From contig NZ_QNUF01000003.1 of NCBI RefSeq assembly GCF_003385455.1, forward strand, positions 1 to 64,000: a stretch of 64,000 nucleotides of DNA, read 5' to 3'. The translations under genes were made by a program, and so were the position numbers. Below the pieces are notes generated by a model. That model ran no database searches, was not told the origin of the DNA, and saw only the letters and a program-made list of their open reading frames with translations. Below are positions 55,092 to 63,341 of this stretch, one piece after another. This stretch comes from Chryseobacterium rhizosphaerae (GTDB lineage: Bacteria; Bacteroidota; Bacteroidia; Flavobacteriales; Weeksellaceae). Numbering within the stretch: position 1 is the first letter of the stretch; every line of letters starts with the position of its first letter.

Positions 55092-55898
55092 TTATATTTT
55101 CCCGCCAGCAGCCTTATAATATTCTAAAGCTTTAGGAAGGTCCTTATTAATATCTGAAATTCTGGTTTCCGGATTCGGGTGGGTAGACAGGAATTCCGGC
55201 TGTCTGTTTCCTGAAGATGCAGCTTCCATTCTATTCCAGAAAGGAATCGCAGCTCTAGGATCATATCCTGCCATAGACATCAGATAAAGTCCCATTTCAT
55301 CGGCTTCAGACTCTTGTCCTCTTCCGTATTTCAATAAAGCAACCTGAGATCCGATAGGATATACCTTTTGAAAAACACCTGCCCATTGTGCATTTGAAAT
55401 AGTTCCTCCTAAAATAGCTCCTCCGTATTGTGCTACCATTGCCTGAGAAATTCTTTCATTTCCGTGTCCTGCCAATGCATGGGAAACTTCATGTCCCATT
55501 ACTACAGCAAGTCCGTTATCATCTTTCGTTACCGGCAAAATCCCTGTATAAACAGCTACTTTACCTCCTGGCATACACCATGCATTCAACTCACTACTCT
55601 GTAAAAGATTAAATTCCCAGTTGTAGCTGGAAAGATCTGCCGATCTTCCAATGCTCTGATAATATCTTTCTGCTGCGTTTTTAATTCTACTTCCAACATT
55701 TGCCACTCTCTTTGCATCTGCCGTACCGGTAATCACTTTACCTTTAGACAATGTCGTTCTGTATTCCTGCGCAGACATTGTTAAAATTTCCGAGTTGTTG
55801 GCCAACTGTAACGATGATCTCCCGGTAATCGGGTTCGTAGTACAGGCAACAGCCGACAGAGCAATAGCTCCTATTCCAAATAGATGTGTAACTTTCAT
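55092..55898 (-). CDS. M48-family zinc metalloprotease lipoprotein
   Basis: A 268-residue protease with a lipoprotein signal (ALSAVAC, Cys at residue 19). The zinc motif HExxH is HEVSHALAGH, the third ligand is likely the Glu in GQESEADEMGLYLM, and a final STHPNPETRI matches the LoiP/BepA-like group. It probably acts in the periplasm on outer membrane or misfolded proteins. It is a single gene with its own terminator. Confidence 0.93.
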   Translation of the reverse strand: MKVTHLFGIGAIALSAVACTTNPITGRSSLQLANNSEILTMSAQEYRTTLSKGKVITGTADAKRVANVGSRIKNAAERYYQSIGRSADLSSYNWEFNLLQSSELNAWCMPGGKVAVYTGILPVTKDDNGLAVVMGHEVSHALAGHGNERISQAMVAQYGGAILGGTISNAQWAGVFQKVYPIGSQVALLKYGRGQESEADEMGLYLMSMAGYDPRAAIPFWNRMEAASSGNRQPEFLSTHPNPETRISDINKDLPKALEYYKAAGGKI

Positions 55899-56005
55899 AG
55901 TTTGAGTGTTAATAATTCAACCTTAACAATTTTTATTCCAAAACAGTATGAAAAAAATATATTTGCATACATTTTGCTATTTAAAATTAATAATTTAATT
56001 CGATC

Positions 56006-56551
56006 ATGAAAAAGTTTATTTCTTTCTTATTTGCTTTTGGATTGTTGTTCTTTTTTCAGAACTGCGCTTCTCAAGGTTCAGTAGATCCAAAAACAGTAGA
56101 AACTTTAGTGGATTCACAGGAGTTTACATTCTATGCACAAAGGGCAAATCCTACAAACTATGATGTGATCAACGTGATGAATTCAATGCCGAATTCCACA
56201 GCTACAAGAGTACTGAATCTGAATGGGGATTACACGATTGATCTCAGTAAAAATAATATGGTTGTCGTTCTTCCTTATTTTGGAAGAGCATTTAGCCCTA
56301 ATTACGGAAATCCCGATCAGAATAGCTACAGATTTACATCAAAAGATTTTACCGTAAATAAATCACAAACTAAAAAAGGAAAATGGATTCTCAAGATCAG
56401 GCCTAATGATGTAAGTAACGTTAGTGACATCAATATTGAGATCTTCAAAAATGGTAAAGCATTTGTTTCAATAGGAAGCAGTGACAGACAGCCTATTACC
56501 TATGATGGATATATTGGAAAAACTGAAATAAAAAAAGATAAGGAAAACTAA
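56006..56551 (+). CDS. DUF4251-domain lipoprotein
   Basis: A 181-residue protein with a lipoprotein signal (FFFQNC, Cys at residue 20). The DUF4251 body contains FTFYAQRANPTNYDVINVM, VVVLPYFGRAFSPNYG and GKAFVSIGSSDRQPITYDGYI. Function is unknown; it is common in Bacteroidota. A TATATTTG -7-like element lies at 55958-55965. Its stop overlaps the meaB stop by 4 bases on the other strand. Confidence 0.85.
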   Translation: MKKFISFLFAFGLLFFFQNCASQGSVDPKTVETLVDSQEFTFYAQRANPTNYDVINVMNSMPNSTATRVLNLNGDYTIDLSKNNMVVVLPYFGRAFSPNYGNPDQNSYRFTSKDFTVNKSQTKKGKWILKIRPNDVSNVSDINIEIFKNGKAFVSIGSSDRQPITYDGYIGKTEIKKDKEN

Positions 56552-57546
56552 TCCTTATTTTCTTTAGATTTAGATAGAAACATTTCAACAAATAATTTTG
56601 CTTCAGTGCTTGGGCTTGAAACCATCTCTGAAGCATTTTTTTTGTGCATCAAATAAGCTTCTTCCATGGATTCACTTTTTTTCATCAAGGCTAGAATATA
56701 TTCCTGAACCCAATATTCAAACCTTTTTTCGGCCTGTAGAATTCGGATTTCTTCAAACCGACCACTTTTTTTCTTCAGCTCAATAAATTCAGTAATCGTA
56801 TCATATATTTCTTTCAAGCCTTCATTATGTAAGGCAGATCCCAATAAAACCGGGATTTTCCATCCTTTTTCTTTAGGAGGAATAAAATCTAAAGCTCTTT
56901 TTAATTCTAATCTTGTGTTTTTGGCTTTCTGAAAATTATCCTGATCTACTTTATTGATAAAGATTAGATCTACCATTTCCATGATTCCACGTTTTATTCC
57001 CTGAAGTTCATCTCCGCCGCCGATAATTTTAAGAAATAAAAAAACATCTGTAATATCTGCAACCAATACTTCCGACTGTCCTACTCCAACAGTTTCAATG
57101 AGTATATAATCATAACCTGCAGCTTCGCAGATCATCATGGTTTCAAAAGTTGTATTGGCAACTCCTCCTAAGAACCCAGAACTTGGGGAGGGGCGAATGA
57201 AAGCATTTTCTTCCTTGGCAAGTTCTTCCATCCTGGTTTTATCTCCCAAAATACTTCCTTTATTGATAGAAGAGCTGGGATCAATGGCTAAAACAGCAAC
57301 TTTTTGACCCTGGGCAATAGCCAGTCTTCCGAAATTTTCAATGAAAGTAGATTTCCCTGCACCGGGTACTCCTGTAACACCTACTCTGACAGATTTTCCT
57401 GTAAGGGGCATTATTTTTTTCAGAAGTTCTTCTGCCTGCATCCTGTGCTCTGCCTTTTTACTTTCAACCAATGTAATAGCTTTTGCAATCAGGCGCTTGT
57501 TTCCTGATTGTATTCCTTCTATTAAGTCTTCTGTAGAAAATTTCAT
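56548..57546 (-). CDS. meaB: Methylmalonyl-CoA mutase-associated GTPase MeaB
   Basis: A 332-residue G3E GTPase (ArgK/MeaB). Walker A is GVTGVPGAGKST at about residues 57-67. LAIDPSSSINKGSILGDKTRM and IETVGVGQSE mark the switch regions, and INKVDQDN holds the NKxD base-recognition motif. It protects and loads methylmalonyl-CoA mutase with B12 cofactor. The mutase genes are not in the window. Confidence 0.95.
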   Translation of the reverse strand: MKFSTEDLIEGIQSGNKRLIAKAITLVESKKAEHRMQAEELLKKIMPLTGKSVRVGVTGVPGAGKSTFIENFGRLAIAQGQKVAVLAIDPSSSINKGSILGDKTRMEELAKEENAFIRPSPSSGFLGGVANTTFETMMICEAAGYDYILIETVGVGQSEVLVADITDVFLFLKIIGGGDELQGIKRGIMEMVDLIFINKVDQDNFQKAKNTRLELKRALDFIPPKEKGWKIPVLLGSALHNEGLKEIYDTITEFIELKKKSGRFEEIRILQAEKRFEYWVQEYILALMKKSESMEEAYLMHKKNASEMVSSPSTEAKLFVEMFLSKSKENKD

Positions 57547-57742
57547 TGGTTCAAAAATAATTAATTAAATGGGAATGACCAATAATTAATGGGGAATGAT
57601 GAACCAGATATGGGTGACCATTTGAGCAAAATCTATTTCCTAATATGTTTTTAATTTTTATTTCTTCTAAATTAAAACTACAACGCCGTGTATCAATGGC
57701 TTAGAGAATTTGTTACATTTGTTATCTATCAAAATAAGAAAC

Positions 57743-58030
57743 ATGAAAAAACTCATCGCTGTAGCGTCATTTACTTTCATTTTATTGGTTTCCTGTACAC
57801 CAAAAGCATCTACATCTGCTGTGGGATCTTCAACCTCAACGGCAGAACAAATTGCTCAGGGAAAAACAATTTTTGAAAATTCATGTGCAAAGTGTCATAA
57901 ATTACCTGATCCTACCTCTCACAATCCTGTACAATGGGTAGGAATTATGAATTCTATGGCTCCAAAAGCAAAATTAAACGATGATCAGCACCAATGGGTT
58001 TATGATTATATCATTTCTATGAAAAAATAA
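57743..58030 (+). CDS. Lipid-anchored small cytochrome c (first of two)
   Basis: A 95-residue protein with a lipoprotein signal (FILLVSC) and one haem c motif CAKCH in GKTIFENSCAKCHKLPDP. A Met-containing part near the C-terminus (MNSMAPKAKL) should give the sixth ligand. It is a tandem paralogue of the next gene. I start at 57743; a longer reading adds eleven residues before the signal. A TACATTTG -7-like element is at 57714-57721. It could carry electrons in the periplasm, for example to the cbb3 oxidase. Confidence 0.88.
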   Translation: MKKLIAVASFTFILLVSCTPKASTSAVGSSTSTAEQIAQGKTIFENSCAKCHKLPDPTSHNPVQWVGIMNSMAPKAKLNDDQHQWVYDYIISMKK

Positions 58031-58050
58031 CACCAAATCCCAATAGCTTT

Positions 58051-58338
58051 ATGAAAAAACTTATCTTAACCGGCATCGCAGCATCAGCATTTCTGGTATC
58101 CTGCGGACCAAAAAGTGTGGCTGTAACAGGGCCAAAGTATACCTCATCTGAGCAGTTGGCACAGGGAAAAACCATTTTTGAAAACTCCTGTGCAAAATGT
58201 CATAAGCTGCCAGAACCTACCAAGCATGACGACAAGGGATGGATCAACACTTTAAGCAGAATGGCTCCAAAGGCTAAACTGACTGATGACCAGCATCAAA
58301 TGGTGTATGATTATCTGATTTCTGTAAATAAAAAATAA
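58051..58338 (+). CDS. Lipid-anchored small cytochrome c (second of two)
   Basis: A 95-residue protein with a lipoprotein signal (SAFLVSC) and the haem motif CAKCH in FENSCAKCHKLPEPTKHDD. It is closely similar to the preceding protein over the haem domain (shared FENSCAKCHKLP and MAPKAKL) and has the same length. It lies 20 bases after it in the same transcript. The terminator at 58334 overlaps its last codon. Confidence 0.88.
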   Translation: MKKLILTGIAASAFLVSCGPKSVAVTGPKYTSSEQLAQGKTIFENSCAKCHKLPEPTKHDDKGWINTLSRMAPKAKLTDDQHQMVYDYLISVNKK

Positions 58339-58365
58339 GCTTCCAATTGGAAGCTTATTTTTTTT
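58334..58365. terminator. Palindromic terminator
   Basis: A perfect 11-bp stem AATAAGCTTCC / GGAAGCTTATT (AATT loop) followed by a T run, directly at the end of the second cytochrome gene and 22 bases past the M36 protease stop on the other strand. Confidence 0.88.
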
Positions 58366-58386
58366 ATGAATTCTTTAAGCAAAGAC

Positions 58387-60966
58387 TTATCTTACAATAA
58401 GCTTTTCAACCTGTACTTTATCTCCCTGTCGGATATGAACCATATAAACTCCTTTCTGCAAATCTTTTGTAGAAATTGCTTTTTTGGATGTCGATTCCCT
58501 GGAATCGAAGAACACTAATTTTCCGGACATATCAAACATTGTAATTTTAACTTGTTTGTTGGATTTATCTATGTTTCCTACAAAAAACTCATCATATGTA
58601 GGGTTAGGGAAAATAATGAATTTTTGGTCTGCTGTTTTAACATCCTGCGTCGATAAAGCAGAATTACACTCCTGAGGTACTGTTAAATCTTCCACCTGAT
58701 CATTCGCTACAGATTTAACTCCTGCTGAAGCATTAACCCCTAAACCTCTTTTAGCAAATACATTCCAGATCATACATTTATCTGCACCGGCATTTTTAAC
58801 AGCATCAGCCTGAAGAATAGCATCCCTTCCTTCAATAAAAGAAGGATTACAAGCCTGAAGTTTAATTGCGTCCATTACAATTTGTAATGCTCTGGCATTT
58901 CCTGAAGTCGGACTTGCCATCACATCACTATTATAGCCATATTTTTCAATATACTTCCATGTAAGATCCCATAGCATAGTTGTCCAGATAAATCCCATAC
59001 CATGCGGAACAACTGCTGTATTTGTTTTTGCATAAGTATAGTTATTTACTGAAAAATCCGGAGAATATTTTGCAGGCCTGATACCTACTGCCGTTGTTGG
59101 TTGCCCATAAGGATATGTTCCCATTCCTCTAGCTAAAGAAAATGTATCTCCTGGTCTTGTTGTTATCATTAAAGCAAAATAATCTGACCATCCTTCACCC
59201 ATTTGCTCTTTGGAAGCATCCTCATCAAGACATCCATATCCTTGCCCCGTTAATCTATTTGAAATCCCATGCCCGTATTCATGGGCAATAATACCGTTAT
59301 CAAAACTGGAATGTTTAAAGCCATTAAAATCATATTTTAAAGTGACATTAATTGTTGTTCCGCCTGTAATCTGACTAGCAATATAGTCTCCTTCAGATTT
59401 CCCAATCATAATGGCTGGAATTGTAACTCCAGAGACAGTATTATCTCTCCCCATAGCCTGCATAGGATCACTATTAACGGGATCATAAATAATAGCTCCA
59501 ATAGCTCCTGCATTCTGCATATTTTTGGTCTTAGTAGCGAAACTACAAGTCCCCCTTTTTGCAACGCCTATTTTTCCTATCATACTTCCTGCCGTTAATG
59601 TTGCGCACGCTTCATCCGGTGTAGCAAGAACTAAATTACCTGTTACAGGCTGTCCATTAAACAATTGTGTTCCAAAAGCTGCGCCTCCCGTCATTACTTT
59701 AGGTCTATTCACCATCGTCGCAGGTGAATTATATTTAAATCTATCGATCGGATCATCTACAGTTTGGGCTCTATTATAGAGATACATTTGCATTCTTGGA
59801 GCGAAAATATATGTCTGAGTGCCAATAACAGCTTCAGCGCCCGAATAAAAATTAGCATTGCTAAGTCCACTACCATCAAATGCTTCAGCATTAACAGCAT
59901 CTCCTTGCAACCCTCCTTTACCAAAATTATTGGTCTGAAAATTTCTTGCAGTCTCTGTAAATCCGAATTTGTAGAAGATATCATGCATTTTGTTATTCAT
60001 ATAAAATAAATTCGTAATGGAGGCATCTCTATACGCAAACGGATTGTCATATCTTCCGTCTGCAAAAGGAAAATCAAAATTACGGGAGCTTCCTCCATCC
60101 GGTGAATAACCGGGAACATTAGCATTATCCTGATCCGAATAGGTATATACGTTATTTCCTCTTGTATTGGTGTAATTATTTGTTCCATCAGAATGCCATC
60201 CTTCAGGAGAAAGTGATAGATCCCAAGGATTGTTAACAATCGATCGGGAACCAAATGTAGGCGCTTCAATAGGTAGTGCAAAAATATTGTAAGATGCGTT
60301 CCCAGGTACAAGCAGATTAGTTGTTTTATTCTGATTATTCTCTTTGGAATTATCATCGATTATCTTTTCAGACTTATTGAATGTATGAGTATGGGAATCG
60401 CTTTCAAAATTGCAGCTTAATGTTGCATTACTTTTCTGGAAGATCTCACCATTGTTTGCATCAGCAATTACGTGCCACACATCAGGCGAGTTTTTATCTG
60501 CTACAAACATTTCTTTTGCAAGAATGCAAACTCCGTTTTTCTCAAAATATACATTGGGTAAATAGTCTACTCTAGAAATTTCACTTATTGCTAATTTCTG
60601 CCTAAGAAGGTCTTCCGGAAATTTCTCCTGAACTTTCTTCTGATTAGAAACTACAATATTTCTCTTAAATTCATTCTTTTCAGAGATAATTTTCCCTTCT
60701 TTAATAAGGACTTTTCCTAAGGCATTAAAGACCCTGAGCCCATCATAGGCTTGTTGTACATTGACAATATTTACACCAAGACTTTGAGATAAGTCTTCGT
60801 TTAAAATAATAACTCCCGTCTTATCATTGGCATTACTTCTTTGGGTAAGTGCTCCATTTTTTTTGTAATAATCCTGAATGATTGCCATAGAATTCTGTGC
60901 ATTAATATGGCCAAAAGATAAGAAAGCTGCCATTGCAATCGGCATTAAAAATAGTTTTTTATTCAT
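58387..60966 (-). CDS. Secreted M36-family metallopeptidase (fungalysin-like) with T9SS sorting domain
   Basis: An 859-residue secreted protease. A signal peptide (AMAAFLSFGHINAQ) is followed by an FTP-like propeptide (about residues 40-190), the catalytic domain with HEYGH at 562-566 and NRLTG next to it, and a PA-like domain inserted at about 430-540 (CATLTAG, GKIGVAKRGTCSF, AGAIGAIIYD). The end (about 780-859) is a type IX secretion sorting domain: FPNPTYDEFFV, KGVYMVHIRQGDKVQVEKLIVR. It would leave the cell through T9SS and degrade proteins outside. Confidence 0.95.
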   Translation of the reverse strand: MNKKLFLMPIAMAAFLSFGHINAQNSMAIIQDYYKKNGALTQRSNANDKTGVIILNEDLSQSLGVNIVNVQQAYDGLRVFNALGKVLIKEGKIISEKNEFKRNIVVSNQKKVQEKFPEDLLRQKLAISEISRVDYLPNVYFEKNGVCILAKEMFVADKNSPDVWHVIADANNGEIFQKSNATLSCNFESDSHTHTFNKSEKIIDDNSKENNQNKTTNLLVPGNASYNIFALPIEAPTFGSRSIVNNPWDLSLSPEGWHSDGTNNYTNTRGNNVYTYSDQDNANVPGYSPDGGSSRNFDFPFADGRYDNPFAYRDASITNLFYMNNKMHDIFYKFGFTETARNFQTNNFGKGGLQGDAVNAEAFDGSGLSNANFYSGAEAVIGTQTYIFAPRMQMYLYNRAQTVDDPIDRFKYNSPATMVNRPKVMTGGAAFGTQLFNGQPVTGNLVLATPDEACATLTAGSMIGKIGVAKRGTCSFATKTKNMQNAGAIGAIIYDPVNSDPMQAMGRDNTVSGVTIPAIMIGKSEGDYIASQITGGTTINVTLKYDFNGFKHSSFDNGIIAHEYGHGISNRLTGQGYGCLDEDASKEQMGEGWSDYFALMITTRPGDTFSLARGMGTYPYGQPTTAVGIRPAKYSPDFSVNNYTYAKTNTAVVPHGMGFIWTTMLWDLTWKYIEKYGYNSDVMASPTSGNARALQIVMDAIKLQACNPSFIEGRDAILQADAVKNAGADKCMIWNVFAKRGLGVNASAGVKSVANDQVEDLTVPQECNSALSTQDVKTADQKFIIFPNPTYDEFFVGNIDKSNKQVKITMFDMSGKLVFFDSRESTSKKAISTKDLQKGVYMVHIRQGDKVQVEKLIVR

Positions 60967-61038
60967 CTGATATGTTTTTTATAGAAGCAATTTATATATT
61001 ATCCACATTAAAACACAGAAATAATTATTAAAATAAAA

Positions 61039-61063
61039 AAAGAAGACCTTTTTAGTCTTCTTT
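61039..61063 (-). terminator. Terminator after prfH
   Basis: A 9-bp stem AAAGAAGAC / GTCTTCTTT (7-base loop). On the minus strand it is followed by a run of seven U. It lies about 80 bases past the prfH stop. Confidence 0.85.
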
Positions 61064-61145
61064 CCTCTTTTTTAGTTTTTTTATTTCACTTTTTTAGAGT
61101 ATTCTATTTTGAATATCAACTTCAACTTTCTAAAGTCTAAATTCT

Positions 61146-61844
61146 TTAAATAAACTCATTTTTATAATTCTTCAATTCGTTTTTCAAGATACCTCTTTGT
61201 TTTTTGAAAGATTTATCCTGAAAATTCTTTTTAAAATCTGTTCCTGAAAATGTCCGAACCGGATTTCCACGTTCCACCTGCATCTGAAGAGACCAGGTTT
61301 CTTTCAGCTTTCTTTCCAGTTGTTGAATATAAACTTCCATTACCTTCTCTTTGAGTCTGATAACAGATCGTTTTTTATTCTCCAGCTGCGAACGCGAATC
61401 CTGTACAAACACGGTTTCTCTAGTAGGAATATGGGTGGCACGCACAGCAGTATTCACTTTGTTTACATTTTGTCCGCCGCTTCCCTGACTTCTCGCTGTT
61501 TGAAACCGGATATCTTTTTCATTGAAATCAATCATTTTTACATCTTCAAGTTCAAAGATTCCGATAAACCAATTGCTTCTTTTATTGAGTTTCCTGAATG
61601 TACTTTTTCCTATCCAGCAAACACTTCCCAGCCAGTTTTTTAAAAACAGGCTTAGGTCTTTTCCTTTTAAAAGCAGGGTCACAGACTTTAATGTCAGGTT
61701 TTCATCACCGTTTTCACGATGAATGATTTCGTATTCTATTGTATTTTGTTTTAATTCTTCAAGAAAGGTCTTTAGAACCTTGGCTACTACCCACTGGCAC
61801 TCTAAAGGTCCTCTTCCTGAAGTTATTTGTATTAATTTTTCCAT
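61146..61844 (-). CDS. prfH: Peptide chain release factor homologue PrfH
   Basis: A 232-residue release factor-like protein with the catalytic GGQ at 123-125 (ARSQGSGGQNVNKVNTAVRATH). The N-terminus (QITSGRGPLECQWVVAKVL) is the PrfH hallmark; the usual stop-codon recognition domain of RF1/RF2 is missing. In E. coli PrfH has been described as releasing nascent peptides from ribosomes whose 16S decoding centre is cut, so that RtcB can reseal it. Here it follows rtcB by 78 bases on the same strand. Confidence 0.92.
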   Translation of the reverse strand: MEKLIQITSGRGPLECQWVVAKVLKTFLEELKQNTIEYEIIHRENGDENLTLKSVTLLLKGKDLSLFLKNWLGSVCWIGKSTFRKLNKRSNWFIGIFELEDVKMIDFNEKDIRFQTARSQGSGGQNVNKVNTAVRATHIPTRETVFVQDSRSQLENKKRSVIRLKEKVMEVYIQQLERKLKETWSLQMQVERGNPVRTFSGTDFKKNFQDKSFKKQRGILKNELKNYKNEFI

Positions 61845-61858
61845 TGTTTACGTATTGA

Positions 61859-61920
61859 AAGCTGTTGGTTTACAGCTAACAGTCAAGCTCTCTCAACTGT
61901 TAACTACAAACCATAAGCTT
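61859..61920. repeat. Imperfect palindrome between prfH and rtcB
   Basis: Arms of about 25 bases (61859-61884 and 61895-61920) beginning AAGCT and containing GGTTT and TAACAGT pair with a few mismatches. It resembles the degenerate intergenic palindrome at 42806 in style, not in sequence. It fills the gap between rtcB and prfH. Confidence 0.55.
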
Positions 61921-61922
61921 AA

Positions 61923-63314
61923 TTATCGGTCCATTCTCACGATTCTTGGTTGAAATGTCCCTAAAATATCTACCAGCCCGCTCTGTGCATTCATCACTTC
62001 ATTGATATCTTTATAAGCCATTGGAGCTTCTTCAGCATTTCCCCCCATTAAAGTAACATTCTTCAGTTTCAGTTCCTTTTTAATATCATTTTGAGTGAAA
62101 AGACTTCTGCATGCCCCTCTGGAGTGCGCTCTTCCTGCCCCATGGGATGCAGAGTTCAGAGAATCCGGGTTTCCTTTTCCACGAACAATAAATCCTTTTG
62201 CCGTCATAGATCCGGGAATCATTCCCAGTTCATTTTCATTGGCTGGAGTAGCCCCTTTTCTGTGAACAATCACTTCTTTCCCATGATGAATTTCCTTCCA
62301 GGCAAAGTTGTGATGGTTCTCAATTCTGGCTTTTACTCTGCCCCCTACAGCTTTCACCAATCTTCGGTGGATATCATCATGACAGGCAGAGGCATAGTCT
62401 CCCGCAAGGTTCATAGCCGTCCAGTATTCCAATCCAAGATGGGTACTAAGGTCCAGCCATGCAAATTGCTGGGCTTCTTTTGGCAGTGGGCACTGTTCTA
62501 CAGCCACTCTCGAATAATACTGGGCAATCTCTGCTCCCAGTCCTCTGGAGCCGCTATGAGAGAGAATTCCCAGATATCTTCCTTTCGGTAATCCGATCTG
62601 TTCATCCTCTTCAGTAATCTCTACTTCTCCAAATTCCACGAAATGATTTCCTCCACCTGAGGATCCCATTTGTTTAATGGCTTTGCCTTTTAATCTTCTA
62701 AGAATTGGAATATGATCAAAGGTATCTCTATCAAAGATTTCGTGATCTATATGGGATTTATGAGTTTCATACATCCCAAATTTCGTATGTTCCGCAAGAG
62801 CCTTTTCATATTTATCTCTTGCTCCGTTAAGATATGAAACCGGTGTATCCAAAATACTGAGGCTCATCCTACAGCCGATATCCATCCCAACTCCGTAAGG
62901 AATCACTGCATTTTCCACGGCAAGAACTCCCCCGATCGGAAGACCATAGCCACTGTGTGCATCGGGCATCAAAGCTCCCTGAACCGATACCGGTAGCTTT
63001 AAAGCAGTATACAGCTGATTTTTTGCTTCTTCCGAAATATTGCTCCCAAAGATCTGGAAAGAAGCACGCTGAGTATTCAGCATCCTTTTTTCTGTTTTTT
63101 TGGATGAAAGCAGGCTCTCTGCAATCTGCCCAAAAGTCAGATCCTTTTCAAAATTTTCCGGATGTACCAGTATTTCCTTTAAAAGAGATTTCACATGGTG
63201 GATATTTTTAGTTGCAAAATTTCTTTTCATGACTTCCAAAGCCACATTAACGCTTTGATTATTGGGGTAGCCCAGTTTTAATATATCTTTTCCTTTTAGT
63301 TTTAAATTTCCCAT
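61923..63314 (-). CDS. rtcB: RNA ligase RtcB (RtcB2-like)
   Basis: A 463-residue GTP-dependent RNA ligase joining 2',3'-cyclic phosphate or 3'-phosphate to 5'-OH ends. Metal and guanylate residues are seen in DAHSGYG (118-124), GVGMDIGCRM with C148, GGGNHFVEFG, SHSGSRG, ENHHNFA and SHGAGRAHSRG. A helical N-terminal extension of about 110 residues precedes the core, which is longer than E. coli RtcB (408 residues). Linkage with prfH points to the RNA-damage repair type rather than tRNA splicing. Confidence 0.95.
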   Translation of the reverse strand: MGNLKLKGKDILKLGYPNNQSVNVALEVMKRNFATKNIHHVKSLLKEILVHPENFEKDLTFGQIAESLLSSKKTEKRMLNTQRASFQIFGSNISEEAKNQLYTALKLPVSVQGALMPDAHSGYGLPIGGVLAVENAVIPYGVGMDIGCRMSLSILDTPVSYLNGARDKYEKALAEHTKFGMYETHKSHIDHEIFDRDTFDHIPILRRLKGKAIKQMGSSGGGNHFVEFGEVEITEEDEQIGLPKGRYLGILSHSGSRGLGAEIAQYYSRVAVEQCPLPKEAQQFAWLDLSTHLGLEYWTAMNLAGDYASACHDDIHRRLVKAVGGRVKARIENHHNFAWKEIHHGKEVIVHRKGATPANENELGMIPGSMTAKGFIVRGKGNPDSLNSASHGAGRAHSRGACRSLFTQNDIKKELKLKNVTLMGGNAEEAPMAYKDINEVMNAQSGLVDILGTFQPRIVRMDR

Positions 63315-63341
63315 TGTTTTTGTTTTAAATAATAACAGGAC

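Noticed and set aside
57547..57742. Possible degenerate repeat upstream of the cytochrome genes (GGGAATGA-like words)
   Set aside because: The words recur loosely (GGGAATGACC, GGGAATGATG) but form no clear repeat or pairing; only a -7-like element is supported.
62091..62591. A 166-codon plus-strand ORF opposite rtcB
   Set aside because: It is a shadow of rtcB, which has all family motifs in the other strand.
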